Shown here in pieces: positions 1-9,362 of a DNA stretch of 47,927 bases (position 1 is the stretch's first letter; each line of letters begins with the position of its first letter). The notes under the pieces are model-generated. The model did not search any database, was not told the DNA's origin, and saw nothing but the letters and a program-made list of their open reading frames with translations. Made by a program: the position numbers and the translations under genes. The stretch comes from Bacteroidales bacterium (GTDB lineage: Bacteria; Bacteroidota; Bacteroidia; Bacteroidales; Tenuifilaceae): positions 1-47,927 of the forward strand of contig DSBV01000034.1 of NCBI GenBank assembly GCA_011045955.1, written 5' to 3'.

Positions 1-47
1 CAGTTTGTTGCGAACAGAATTAACAGCAGGCCAAGGAAGCGGTATAG

Positions 48-1411
48 CTATAAAAGTCCTATATTTGTAAAAAACCAATTATTAACAAAGACAAAAGTTG
101 CATTTGTGACTTGAATCTTGCATATAATTGAAATTACTGTAACCAGGATACCATATAGCACTTCCGACGTCCAAACTAAATTTAAGGATTTACCTAAAGC
201 TATTGCAATAAAGTAAGCCCAGCCTAGATATATTGTCAGTGTGAACACCTCAATAGCAAACGATACCTTAGTACTGCCTGTACCTGATACACCATTGAAA
301 CTGATAAAAGCTGAAGCCATCGTTAAGGCAGCTACTGCGATTACTCTAATAACCGGCAGGGTGGCTTTGATTATGTGCTCATCGTGAGGGTAAATCTTAA
401 TAATGCTATCTCCCAGCAGAAGAATCAGAACCAAAAGGGCAAGTACTGAACCCAAAGTAATGACCATTACTTTTACAACCAGCATTACTACCTGATCCGA
501 TTTACCATTCCCAATATGTTGGCTTACAAACGAATTAGTGGCCGAAGCATATCCCCAAATGGGAATCATAAGAATAATGTAAATGCTTCGAACAATATTG
601 GATGCAGCAAGGGGTATTTCGCTCACTTTTTCAATGATCAGGAAAAAAACAAACCAGACAAAAATTGAAAGTGAAAATTGAAGCATCAGTGGCCAGGATA
701 TATCCAGTATTGACTTCAGCAACCTTTTTGAAAACGACGAAAATTTGAAAAGCTTACACTTTCCAACATTCATCCTGCTAATGTAAGCTAGCAAGAATGT
801 GGCACCACAAATCTCGGTAATTACCGATGCAAGGGCAGCGCCCCGAATCCCCATTGCAGGCAGTCCAAAGTTACCAAATATCGATCCGTAATCCAGAACT
901 ATGTTCACGCTTACTGTAATGAAAGATGTAAGCGTAATCACCTTTGTGCGTGTAATTCCAATTAGGAATGCGTTCAATGAGTATGTGAGAAAAGCAAATG
1001 GCAACCCAAAGAGCCTATACCCAAAAAAAGAACTTGCCGAATTGCATACAAAATTCGACCTAACGGCAATACTAAAAAGAGCAGGATGAAAAGTATATGC
1101 AACTAGTATTATTAGAAAAGCAAAAGCACCAAGGGTAAAAAGCAAATGCTCAACCACACGGCCAACAGCCTCGTATGCACCCTCGCCTACACGCCTTGCC
1201 ACAATGATTTGCCCACCCATGACCATCCCCCAGCCCAGCATGAGCAATACATGGTAAAGCAGCCCCCAAGAACACCTCCACCTAATGCAATCTCACCAAC
1301 CCGTCCCAGAAAAGCGGTATCGGTAATGTTCAGGATATTTTGGGCAACACTCCCTAAAATTATGGGATATGCCACCCTCCAAATTTCCCTGTAGGAAATA
1401 TCGAGTTTCAT
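48..1411 (-). pseudogene. MATE family efflux transporter, frameshifted
   Basis: Two overlapping minus-strand frames together make one MATE (multidrug and toxic compound extrusion) protein of about 453 residues, the usual family length. The first frame starts at 1411 with a typical MATE beginning (MKLDISYREIWRVAYPIILG, then NITDTAFLGRVG). The second carries the rest, including LMLGWGMVMGGQIIVARR and about ten hydrophobic segments. The frames join at a run of five C (1263-1267). A sixth C would restore GVLGG-LLYHVLLMLGW, so one base is missing. The family exports drugs or cations in exchange for Na+ or H+; the substrate here is unknown. As written, translation would stop after 74 residues. It could be a true pseudogene, a phase-variable tract, or a sequencing error in the homopolymer. 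Confidence 0.85.
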
Positions 1412-1440
1412 TGGAAAATATTTCTGTAAAAATACAAAAA

Positions 1441-1457
1441 GGCAGGGAACCCCTGCC
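1441..1457 (-). terminator. Rho-independent terminator after the S9 peptidase
   Basis: A perfect 7-bp stem (GGCAGGG/CCCTGCC) with a 3-base loop lies just past the stop codon of the minus-strand peptidase. Read on the minus strand it is followed by a T-rich tract. It separates the peptidase from the downstream MATE gene. Confidence 0.8.
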
Positions 1458-1479
1458 TTTTATTATCGAATCCCTTGCA

Positions 1480-3609
1480 CTATAAATTGTCGTCGAAGTA
1501 ACGTATTATTTTATCAATCAGATGCACCCTATCCTTGCCTATTACATTATGGTCGTGTTGGGGATACATAAAGAAATCGACCTGAACCCCATTTTTAATA
1601 AATTCATGGATTAAGGTGAGACTATGCTGTGGAACAACCGTTTTATCCATATCGTCATGGATGATAAGAAGTTTGCCTTTCAGATTTGTTACATAGTTCT
1701 TAAGATCAGCCTCCCTGTATCCATCTGGATTCTCATTGGGGGTATCCATGTAACGCTCACCATACATCACTTCATAGAACCTCCAGTCGGTAACCGGTCC
1801 ACCGGCAACACCAACCTTAAAGTGCTCAGATGCTCTAAGCATCATGGTTATTGTCATAAAACCGCCAAAACTCCACCCATGAACTCCTATGCGAGTAGTA
1901 TCAATAAATGGTAACGATTTTAGGTAATTTACGCCTACCAGCTGATCGCTGAGCTCTGCGGTACCCAACTGTCTATGGATAACCTGCTCAAACTGAGCAC
2001 CCCTATTGGCAGTACCACGATTATCGAGTGTGAAAAGAATATAGCCTTTGTTAGCCATGTAGCACTCCCAAAGCCTTGCACCACCCATCCACCTGTTGGT
2101 TACCAGCTGCGAATGTGGGCCCCCATAAACGTATATTACAACAGGATACTTTTTAGTCAAGTCAAAATTGATTGGTTTAATCATTCTACCATAAAGAGGG
2201 GTTCCATCATTTGCTTTAAGGGTAATTAGCTGTGGCAAGGGAACATTATATCCGCTATAAGGATTTGGGGCATCAATGAGTTGTTTAACCCATTTACCCT
2301 TAGTGGTATGCAAGGCTACTCGGTTTGGAATTGTAATAGAGCTATAAAAATCAACAAAATGCTTATGGCTTGGACTAACGAGGCAATAATGAAATCCGGA
2401 ACCCGATGTTAACCGGGCAATAGTCCCATCTTTTATTCTTACCGAATACAGGTGCCTTTCCAAAGGACTTTCCTTGGTTGATGTAAAGTAAACTATTCCA
2501 TTTTTAGCATCGACAGCATCGATACTTGTAACCTCCCAATCACCCCGGGTAAGCTGTTTACCTGATTCACCATCAGCCCTATACAGATAAATATGATTCC
2601 AACCATCGCGTCGGCTTAGCCATAGAAATGAGTTGTTATTAATGAACAGAGGTGGTGTAAGCGGTTCAACATACTTACTGCTGGTCTCCTCAAACAGGGT
2701 TAACTCAAAATCGCCAGTGGTTACGTTGTAACGATTCATGCGCATATGATTTTGCTTCCTAGTGAGAACAGCAATCAGTATTGAACTCTCATCTGGAGTC
2801 CACGCAATGTTGGTCAAATACTGTTCACGTGGCTCGCCAGTATTAAGCTCTACTGTTGAGCCTGTTTGAGTATCGTATACCCTAACGGTAACCATATGGC
2901 TTTGCATGCCAGCCATGGGGTAGCGGATGCTCACCAGCTCACCAACACGCTTTGAGATATCAACTAAAGGATATTTGGTAACCATACTCTCATCCATGCG
3001 GTAATATGCCAAGTATCGACCAGAAGGCGACCAAAATGTACCCTTATTAATTCCAAACTCGTTTCGATAAACGCTTTGCCCGTTAACAATCCCATCAGTA
3101 GTATCGTTAGTTACGACAATAACCTCACCCTGAGCGTTTGCAAGAAATAGGTTGCTACCAACGGTATACGACATCCAAGTGCCGTCAGGGCTGAACTCAT
3201 GATTTTCAGAATTATCGACCACTGGAAACTTGGAAGTTATGCTTTGGGTTACGGGATTATATAATACAAAATAGTTACCAGTTAGGAAGCGAAGCTGCTT
3301 ACCATGAACCCAAACCGATGGCACCCATTTAAGTGACTTAAGACCGGTGGCCTTAAGAACCTCGTTTACTTCTGATAAGGTTACAGCTCTGTTTTTCTTT
3401 GAATCTGCAACATTAACAATCACTAGGCTGTCGTTACCAATAAAGGAGTACTCATCGGTGGTTCCGGGCAACCAGCTAAAACCAGGAAGGGTTTTAGGTC
3501 GGAACTCCGAGCCCTGACGTAATACAGCCTGCTCCAGGGTTAGTTCCTTTTGTCCAAAAGCTGTAAGTACTAAGGCTATAATCAAAAAGATAGAAAAAAA
3601 TCTTTTCAT
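1480..3609 (-). CDS. Secreted S9 family dipeptidyl peptidase IV-type serine peptidase
   Basis: A 709-residue protein that likely removes N-terminal dipeptides from proline- or alanine-containing peptides outside the inner membrane. The start at 3609 is chosen because it gives a clean signal peptide (MKRFFSIFLIIALVLTAFG); the longer frame adds 38 residues with no signal character. The N-terminal two thirds is a beta-propeller-like DPPIV_N region with RNEFGI and RMDESMVTKYPLVD. The C-terminal alpha/beta-hydrolase domain has the nucleophile motif GWSFGG (Ser near 580), an acid in DDMDKTVV (near 655) and a His in HDHN (near 688), so the triad looks complete. The exact substrate preference cannot be read from sequence. 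It ends in a terminator and appears monocistronic. Confidence 0.93.
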   Translation of the reverse strand: MKRFFSIFLIIALVLTAFGQKELTLEQAVLRQGSEFRPKTLPGFSWLPGTTDEYSFIGNDSLVIVNVADSKKNRAVTLSEVNEVLKATGLKSLKWVPSVWVHGKQLRFLTGNYFVLYNPVTQSITSKFPVVDNSENHEFSPDGTWMSYTVGSNLFLANAQGEVIVVTNDTTDGIVNGQSVYRNEFGINKGTFWSPSGRYLAYYRMDESMVTKYPLVDISKRVGELVSIRYPMAGMQSHMVTVRVYDTQTGSTVELNTGEPREQYLTNIAWTPDESSILIAVLTRKQNHMRMNRYNVTTGDFELTLFEETSSKYVEPLTPPLFINNNSFLWLSRRDGWNHIYLYRADGESGKQLTRGDWEVTSIDAVDAKNGIVYFTSTKESPLERHLYSVRIKDGTIARLTSGSGFHYCLVSPSHKHFVDFYSSITIPNRVALHTTKGKWVKQLIDAPNPYSGYNVPLPQLITLKANDGTPLYGRMIKPINFDLTKKYPVVIYVYGGPHSQLVTNRWMGGARLWECYMANKGYILFTLDNRGTANRGAQFEQVIHRQLGTAELSDQLVGVNYLKSLPFIDTTRIGVHGWSFGGFMTITMMLRASEHFKVGVAGGPVTDWRFYEVMYGERYMDTPNENPDGYREADLKNYVTNLKGKLLIIHDDMDKTVVPQHSLTLIHEFIKNGVQVDFFMYPQHDHNVIGKDRVHLIDKIIRYFDDNL

Positions 3610-3739
3610 AACAAAATTTTTAGGAATTACACTATTGAAATTTAAGCTAAAATAGTTAACTTTATTGTTTAAACTGATACCAAAACCTTTGTAAGGTTTA
3701 AAAAGTAAAGCAGAAACCTGCAAATTTCACCATTTGTGG

Positions 3740-3747
3740 TATTTTTG
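3740..3747 (+). promoter_or_regulatory. Possible -7 element (TATTTTTG) for the lipoprotein/ABC operon
   Basis: TATTTTTG matches the Bacteroidota -7 consensus TAnnTTTG and lies about 50 bases before the chosen lipoprotein start, in a divergent intergenic region. No well-spaced -33 TTTG was found, so this is tentative. Confidence 0.35.
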
Positions 3748-3800
3748 CTAGTAAATATTTGGTTAAAAAGCTTTTTTCTTTTATGATTGAAACGTTGACA

Positions 3801-4691
3801 ATGAACTTACGATCACCCAAATCAAGACTAGTACTATTACTTATAAGCGCTTTTTTAGCATCCTGTAAACTCACCACCAAACAGGATAACGAAACCACCC
3901 AACTGGCAGCTGATACCCTATCGACACTGGTTAAGGTAGAAAATGCCATTTTCCCAATCCCCTCGCCCTGGCAGGTGGCAAGCCTGATACAAAAGAACAA
4001 TATACCATTCAATGAATTATGCATAAATAGTACAAAAAATTATCAGCGCTACACTACCTCATTTAAGCAAGCGGTAAACCTTGGCATTTATGGTACCGAT
4101 TTAAGCTACCTAAACATACATGACAAAACTCAGGAGTCGCTCCAATACCTTGGTGTAATAAAAAAGCTAAGTGAGCAGCTAAGGATTACCGAATCGTTCA
4201 ACGAAAAGATTTTTGAAAGGATTGAGAACAATATTGAGAATAAAGACTCATTGATTAAAATAATATCGGACACCTACGCAAGTTCCGATTTGTACCTGAA
4301 GAAGAATGAGCGTTACGATATAAGCGCATTGGTTGTGGCAGGCTGTTGGGTGGAAGGCCTTTTCATCATGACAAAAATTGTACAGGAGCACAACGATAGA
4401 AAGATTATTAACCGAATTGGAGAGCAAAAACACCCGCTCGATAACCTGGTTGAACTGCTTACACCATTCTACTATAAATCGACTGAATTTGCCAATTTGC
4501 TCGACAGACTAATTGACCTTGCCTATGAGTTTGATGGGATTATTTACTCATACACATACCGCGAACCAATTGTTGATGAAGCCAATAGGGTTATTACAAT
4601 TAGAAGTCAGTCGCGGGTGGTAATGTCAGAATATCACCTAAAAATTATCAACAAAAAGATTGAACAAATACGCTCTTCGCTAACCGAATAA
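3801..4691 (+). CDS. Uncharacterised lipoprotein, first gene of a three-gene operon
   Basis: About 296 residues. An N-terminal signal with lipobox LASC (hydrophobic stretch LVLLLISAFLASC) predicts lipidation and anchoring in the envelope. Starts at 3759 and 3783 are also open; 3801 is preferred because it puts a short basic segment directly before the hydrophobic core. The mature part looks mostly helical and has no motif I recognise. It is followed after about 10 bases by a small secreted protein and then by a large ABC fusion, so it probably acts as an envelope partner of that transporter-like protein. Function unknown. Confidence 0.8.
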   Translation: MNLRSPKSRLVLLLISAFLASCKLTTKQDNETTQLAADTLSTLVKVENAIFPIPSPWQVASLIQKNNIPFNELCINSTKNYQRYTTSFKQAVNLGIYGTDLSYLNIHDKTQESLQYLGVIKKLSEQLRITESFNEKIFERIENNIENKDSLIKIISDTYASSDLYLKKNERYDISALVVAGCWVEGLFIMTKIVQEHNDRKIINRIGEQKHPLDNLVELLTPFYYKSTEFANLLDRLIDLAYEFDGIIYSYTYREPIVDEANRVITIRSQSRVVMSEYHLKIINKKIEQIRSSLTE

Positions 4692-4701
4692 ATATTCCGA
4701 T

Positions 4702-5112
4702 ATGCAGCGCATAGTTATCATATTAACCCTAACACTTTTCAGCCTGAACTCATTTTCACAGATTGAGCAGCTAAAAAAAACATGCTCTATCAACTTCCCA
4801 TCGAACTACATAAGCGATGGACAGGAATACTTTGCCGCCCTTAAACCTGACCAGCGGATTGAGTTTAGAACAACCTTTTACGCCGATAACACCTATAGGA
4901 TATTGGCGTGCACCAATGCCAAAAAGGGAAAACTGGTTTTTACCGTATACGATACTGAAAAGAACCTGCTGTTTACCAATAAAAGTTTCAACTACTCGCC
5001 ATACTGGGATTTTCGGTTTACGTCAACAGTAACCTGCATAATTCAGGTAGATGTTAAAAACCCCCAATTCGTTCCAGGTTACGTAATGCTACTAATTGGC
5101 TTTAAGCAGTAA
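4702..5112 (+). CDS. Small secreted protein, second gene of the operon
   Basis: 136 residues with a signal peptide (MQRIVIILTLTLFSLNSFSQ). The mature region of about 116 residues is rich in aromatic and beta-prone sequence, which suggests a beta-sandwich-like domain, but I do not recognise the family. It sits 10 bases after the lipoprotein and 12 bases before the ABC fusion, so co-transcription is very likely. No catalytic motif is visible. An accessory or ligand-binding role for the ABC system is only an inference. Confidence 0.75.
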   Translation: MQRIVIILTLTLFSLNSFSQIEQLKKTCSINFPSNYISDGQEYFAALKPDQRIEFRTTFYADNTYRILACTNAKKGKLVFTVYDTEKNLLFTNKSFNYSPYWDFRFTSTVTCIIQVDVKNPQFVPGYVMLLIGFKQ

Positions 5113-5124
5113 ATCCCGTAAACC

Positions 5125-8100
5125 ATGAGCGAGTCCATTCTAAAAGCTCTTATGCAACTTTTTGCAATTATTGCCCGCCCGGTTTCCCTGGACGAGAAGG
5201 AGAATAACGATTATGCCGACAGGCGGAAGGTTGTAGAAGAATTCTTGAGGAATCAGTTGAATATCGACCTGGTTAAGGAGTACCTAAAGGTTTTTGATTA
5301 CTACTACAACCTTTACCAGGAAAAACAAAGCGAGAAAAGCAAGTCAAAAAAAAGAACATCATCCAGCTCGGTTAGGGTACTTAAAATATGTTCCCAAATA
5401 AACGAGGAGCTCCAGCAACAACAAAAGATTGTTGTACTAATCAGGCTACTTGAATTTGTTAAACCTGACGAAGGCGAGGTTACTGAACAGGAAATGGCTT
5501 TTATAAGCACTGTGGCCGAAACCTTTTACGTTCCTGAGAACGAGTTTCAAAACCTTAAGAATTTTGTACTCTCTGGTTTCGATTCAATAATCCCACACCA
5601 AAATATCTTGCTCATAAACGACTCCAAAGAGCCTCCCTACGACAATTTGAGGCACTTTTACGCCGAAGGCCTTCATGAACCCATAAAAATTCTTTTTGTT
5701 GAGTCGGCAAATATTTTTTTCCTACGCTACAATGGCTTACACGAGCTTTACCTCAATGGTCACTTACTGGTAAAGGATAAAATTTTTGTTTTAAATAACG
5801 GCTCATCAATCCGTAACTCCAAGATAAAGCCAATATACTTTAGTGATATTGTTGGTCGCTTTGTACAGGATAAAATCAAGGAAAAGATTGTTTTTGAAGC
5901 CATTGATATTGAATACCGTTTCAAAAGTGGCAAGATTGGGTTGCATCCCATGTCGTTTGTTCATGAGAGTGGGCACCTGGTTGGGATAATGGGTGCATCG
6001 GGCGCTGGCAAAACCACATTGCTCAACGTTTTGAACGGAAGTGAGAAGCCTCCCAAAGGCAATATCTTAATTAATGGTATTGACATACACAACCAGAAGG
6101 AACTAGTTGAAGGACAAATAGGATTTGTATCGCAGGACGATTTACTGATAGAGGAGCTAACCGTTTACCAAAACCTATACTTTAATGCCCGCCTTTGTTT
6201 TGATAACTATACCCATGAACAGCTGGAGGCTACTGTAAACCAGACCTTACAAAACCTTGGCCTATATGAAATCAAGGATATGCGGGTGGGCTCACCCCTA
6301 AACAAAAAAATTAGTGGTGGGCAACGCAAGCGACTAAATATTGCACTGGAACTCATCAGGGAACCGGCAATCCTTTTTCTCGATGAGCCTACCTCGGGAT
6401 TAAGTTCAAGGGACTCCGAGAACATTCTTGACCTACTCAAAGAGTTAACGCTTAAAGGAAAGTTAGTTTTTGTGGTCATACACCAACCCTCGTCGGAAAT
6501 TTTCAAGATGTTCGACAGGTTACTTATTCTGGATACAGGTGGATACCTTATATACAATGGCGATCCCATTGAGTCAATTATCTACTTTAAATCCCGTGTA
6601 CAGCAGGCAAACTGGAACGAGAGCGAGTGCCCCGTTTGTGGCAACGTAAACCCCGAACAGATATTCAACATCGTTGAATCGAATGTGCTCGATGAGTACG
6701 GGAACCCAACTAGAGCCAGAAAGATAAGCCCTTTTGAGTGGAACGAATACTTTAAGCGATTTGCCCCTGAAAACCCCACCCCTATCGCACAGCCAAAGTC
6801 GCTCCCTCAAATTCACTTTAAAATTCCCAACTGGGTTAAGCAGCTTCGAATATTTGTAAAGCGCGACATATTAAGCAAGTTGGCCAACAGCCAGTACATG
6901 ATAATCAATATCTTTGAAACACCTTTACTTGCTTTGCTTTTAGCCTATATCATTAAGTACTACAATGTTGATGTTTCAAACAAACTTGGCTACACCCTTC
7001 TGGAAAACAGCAACCTGCCAGTTTACCTGTTCATGTCGGTTATAGTAGGGATTTTTGTTGGCCTAACGGTTAGCGCTGAGGAAATAATAAAAGATAGAAA
7101 AATACTGAAACGCGAAGCGTTCCTGAACCTAAGCTGGTCCAGCTACCTAATGTCCAAGGTTACCATACTGTTAGGAATATCAGCCTTTCAGGCTTTGATG
7201 TTTGCAGCTATTGGTAACAGTATAATGGAAATTAAAGGAATGTACTTTGAGTACTGGCTAGTTCTTTTCAGCACTTGGTTCTCCGCCAACATGATGGGGT
7301 TAGTGATATCGGATAGCTTTAAAACGGTTGTCACCATATACATTCTTATACCATTCCTTGTAATACCACAAATTATACTTAGCGGTATCATTGTTAAGTA
7401 TGAGAAACTAAACCCAACCATCTCCTCCCCGAGTAAAATTCCTATTTACGGAGAGTTAATTGTATCCCGCTGGGCCTATGAAGCCCTGGCTGTATACCAA
7501 TTCAAGGAAAACAGGTACATGAAACCGCTTTACCGTTTCGATGAGGCAATGAGCTTATCGGACTACAAGCGTAACTATTGGCTCAAATCAATTCAGAATA
7601 AAGTTGATTTTTGTATCCGTAACCTTGACGATAAGGAAAAGAAAACCGAGATAAGGAATGCGCTGGAGCTGATTAGGAATGAGTTAATAAAGGAAATGAC
7701 TGCTGCCAGAGCCTCGCATCTTATTTTTAGCAAGTACACCATGCTAACCCCGGATGAGGTAAACGCTGATATTCTTAAAGAGCTTAACGATTTTCTTGAA
7801 CAGCTCCGTAAGCACTACGTTAAGCTATATAATAAAGCAAGTGCGGAAAAGGATAGATATATTACAACTTTCCAGAACAGCCAACCCAACGGACAGCAGC
7901 TGTTTGTAGAGCTAAAAAGGCGTTACCACAACGAAAGCTTAAGTGAGTTTGTACGAAACTCAGGCGAGGTTGAACGAATCATTGAGTATAAAAATCAACT
8001 AATCCAAAAGATTGACCCCATATACCAGTTCCCCGAATCAAAATTCCTGCGGGCACACTTTTACGCCCCGGTAAAACCATTCTTTGGAAACTATTTCGGC

Positions 8101-8226
8101 ACTATGTGGGTTAATGTAATTGTGATTTGGATATCGAGCATTCTGATGTACTTGGTACTTTATTACCGGCTCCTTAAACGTTTCCTTGAGTGGTTGGAAA
8201 GCATGGGAGGGGAAACCGAGAGTTAA
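5125..8226 (+). CDS. TerB-like / ABCG-type ABC transporter fusion protein
   Basis: A 1033-residue protein in several blocks. Residues 1-150 are a charged helical region resembling TerB (RLLEFVKPDEGEVTEQEMAF). Residues 150-250 are a beta-rich linker that could be a ligand or FHA-like module. An ABC ATPase follows with Walker A GASGAGKTT (near 290), signature ISGGQRKRLN (near 395) and Walker B ILFLDEPTSG (near 415). CPVCG near residue 501 is an isolated Cys pair. About five membrane segments span 590-760, then a soluble insert of roughly 230 residues, then a last membrane segment near 995-1015. The ATPase-before-membrane order and EPTSGLSS match the ABCG/WHITE subfamily. The substrate is unknown. 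Co-transcription with two envelope proteins suggests export or envelope stress work. Confidence 0.88.
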   Translation: MSESILKALMQLFAIIARPVSLDEKENNDYADRRKVVEEFLRNQLNIDLVKEYLKVFDYYYNLYQEKQSEKSKSKKRTSSSSVRVLKICSQINEELQQQQKIVVLIRLLEFVKPDEGEVTEQEMAFISTVAETFYVPENEFQNLKNFVLSGFDSIIPHQNILLINDSKEPPYDNLRHFYAEGLHEPIKILFVESANIFFLRYNGLHELYLNGHLLVKDKIFVLNNGSSIRNSKIKPIYFSDIVGRFVQDKIKEKIVFEAIDIEYRFKSGKIGLHPMSFVHESGHLVGIMGASGAGKTTLLNVLNGSEKPPKGNILINGIDIHNQKELVEGQIGFVSQDDLLIEELTVYQNLYFNARLCFDNYTHEQLEATVNQTLQNLGLYEIKDMRVGSPLNKKISGGQRKRLNIALELIREPAILFLDEPTSGLSSRDSENILDLLKELTLKGKLVFVVIHQPSSEIFKMFDRLLILDTGGYLIYNGDPIESIIYFKSRVQQANWNESECPVCGNVNPEQIFNIVESNVLDEYGNPTRARKISPFEWNEYFKRFAPENPTPIAQPKSLPQIHFKIPNWVKQLRIFVKRDILSKLANSQYMIINIFETPLLALLLAYIIKYYNVDVSNKLGYTLLENSNLPVYLFMSVIVGIFVGLTVSAEEIIKDRKILKREAFLNLSWSSYLMSKVTILLGISAFQALMFAAIGNSIMEIKGMYFEYWLVLFSTWFSANMMGLVISDSFKTVVTIYILIPFLVIPQIILSGIIVKYEKLNPTISSPSKIPIYGELIVSRWAYEALAVYQFKENRYMKPLYRFDEAMSLSDYKRNYWLKSIQNKVDFCIRNLDDKEKKTEIRNALELIRNELIKEMTAARASHLIFSKYTMLTPDEVNADILKELNDFLEQLRKHYVKLYNKASAEKDRYITTFQNSQPNGQQLFVELKRRYHNESLSEFVRNSGEVERIIEYKNQLIQKIDPIYQFPESKFLRAHFYAPVKPFFGNYFGTMWVNVIVIWISSILMYLVLYYRLLKRFLEWLESMGGETES

Positions 8227-8241
8227 TGAACCTGATATAAA

Positions 8242-8265
8242 AAGGGGCAACTTATATTGCCCCTT
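8242..8265. terminator. Bidirectional terminator between convergent genes
   Basis: The stem GGGGCAA/TTGCCCC, extended by A-T pairs, has a 6-base loop, with an A-run on the left and a T-run on the right. It lies between the end of the ABC operon and the end of the SiaC gene and could terminate both. Confidence 0.8.
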
Positions 8266-8286
8266 CTTTTTTAAACAAAAACCTTA

Positions 8287-8667
8287 TTAATCCACTATTT
8301 GAATCATCTTAAAGGGAACTTTAATAATCGACTCGTAATCCTCCCCTGCTTCAAGCATGTCCTCATCGTCCTCCTCATAGTACCAGTTGATAATTACATC
8401 CTTCTTGTTTTTCTTTAAAACCTCAAGCTTTTTAAAAACATCAAGAACACACTTAGATGAGGAAGTATTGAAATACTCCAGCTGCACGTTAACAACTGTA
8501 TTTGGCTGGGGATTTTTTATATATTCATCGAGCCATTCCACAACAGGGCGATAGAATTCAATTGAATTCTCAGGGATCGATCGTCCCTTTATTTCAATTA
8601 CTCCGGTGCTAGGGTTAAGTATAACTGTCGGAGTTTTTGGCGTTCCCTCAATGTTCAGTAATTCCAT
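8287..8667 (-). CDS. SiaC family regulatory phosphoprotein (DUF1987)
   Basis: A 126-residue cytoplasmic protein of the DUF1987/SiaC family. In Pseudomonas, SiaC is phosphorylated on a Thr by the kinase SiaB and dephosphorylated by SiaA; in its unphosphorylated form it activates a diguanylate cyclase. The family hallmark LEYFNTSSSKC is present, so the Thr in this motif is the probable phosphosite. The fold resembles STAS antagonists. The kinase gene lies immediately upstream on the same strand (16-base gap), making a minimal partner-switch pair. No SiaA phosphatase or GGDEF output gene is in the window, so the output target here is unknown. Confidence 0.88.
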   Translation of the reverse strand: MELLNIEGTPKTPTVILNPSTGVIEIKGRSIPENSIEFYRPVVEWLDEYIKNPQPNTVVNVQLEYFNTSSSKCVLDVFKKLEVLKKNKKDVIINWYYEEDDEDMLEAGEDYESIIKVPFKMIQIVD

Positions 8668-8683
8668 AATATTGTAGTTTTAA

Positions 8684-9256
8684 TTATTCACTTATCAATA
8701 CACTCAAATTAAAAAAAGAGTACTCATCGTTATAGGGAGTAAACTCATAATTCAACCTATTACCCGTTTTCCTGGCAATATCAATAAGACCTAAGCCACC
8801 CCCACCTTTTTCGGAAAACGTCTGATTATTCAGAACAAATTTATAAAATTCTTTCAACTCTTCCTTTGAGAGGGAATTAATCTTGTCGATTTTTTCTTTA
8901 AGGAGATTACTTTTTTTATCGTTACGTACAAGGTTCCCGGTGGCAATTCTGTACCCATCGTTTGTTTTGGAAAGGATAAATGCACCAATTTTTGGCTCAT
9001 TCTCTGAGAGCGATACTTTATCAATGTGATGAAATAGATTTTGGAGGCACTCCACCATTACATTGTAAAGTTTTTTCCGAACCAAATTTTCAAGCATCTC
9101 GTGCGATAGTCTTGCTTCAACCAATCCAAGTGTATCGGCAATGATATTTGCATTGATCTCACCTTTATAGGCTACAATCACATCACCACTATGCATCTTG
9201 GCATAGCATTTTGAAATAAACTCGCTCATAGAATGGTTTGTACTTGATTCAAGCAA
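8684..9256 (-). CDS. SiaB family protein kinase (GHKL-type)
   Basis: A 190-residue GHKL ATPase-like kinase predicted to phosphorylate the adjacent SiaC protein. Visible motifs are the N-box-like segment VECLQNLFHH and the Gly-rich ATP lid GGGGLGLIDIARK near residue 155. A shorter start nine codons in (MSEFISK) is also plausible. No sensor domain or membrane segment is attached, so the signal must arrive through another protein. Gene order (kinase then substrate) and tight spacing support a functional unit. Confidence 0.87.
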   Translation of the reverse strand: MLESSTNHSMSEFISKCYAKMHSGDVIVAYKGEINANIIADTLGLVEARLSHEMLENLVRKKLYNVMVECLQNLFHHIDKVSLSENEPKIGAFILSKTNDGYRIATGNLVRNDKKSNLLKEKIDKINSLSKEELKEFYKFVLNNQTFSEKGGGGLGLIDIARKTGNRLNYEFTPYNDEYSFFNLSVLISE

Positions 9257-9333
9257 TGCCTATGTAATTTATATTTAAACAAATATAATAAAATTTTAAC
9301 TGATTCATGCAAGAATGTACGCACGATTTTTAA

Positions 9334-9362
9334 ACAAAAAAAGCCGTATTTAAATACGGCTT
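9334..9362 (-). terminator. Terminator after the rRNA methyltransferase
   Basis: A perfect inverted repeat (AAGCCGTATTT paired with its complement) at 9341-9362 overlaps the stop codon of the minus-strand methyltransferase. On that strand it is followed by a run of seven T (9334-9340). Confidence 0.8.

Noticed and set aside
1146-1394. Small plus-strand reading frame over the MATE start
   Set aside because: Pro-rich shadow of the minus-strand MATE sequence with no independent support.
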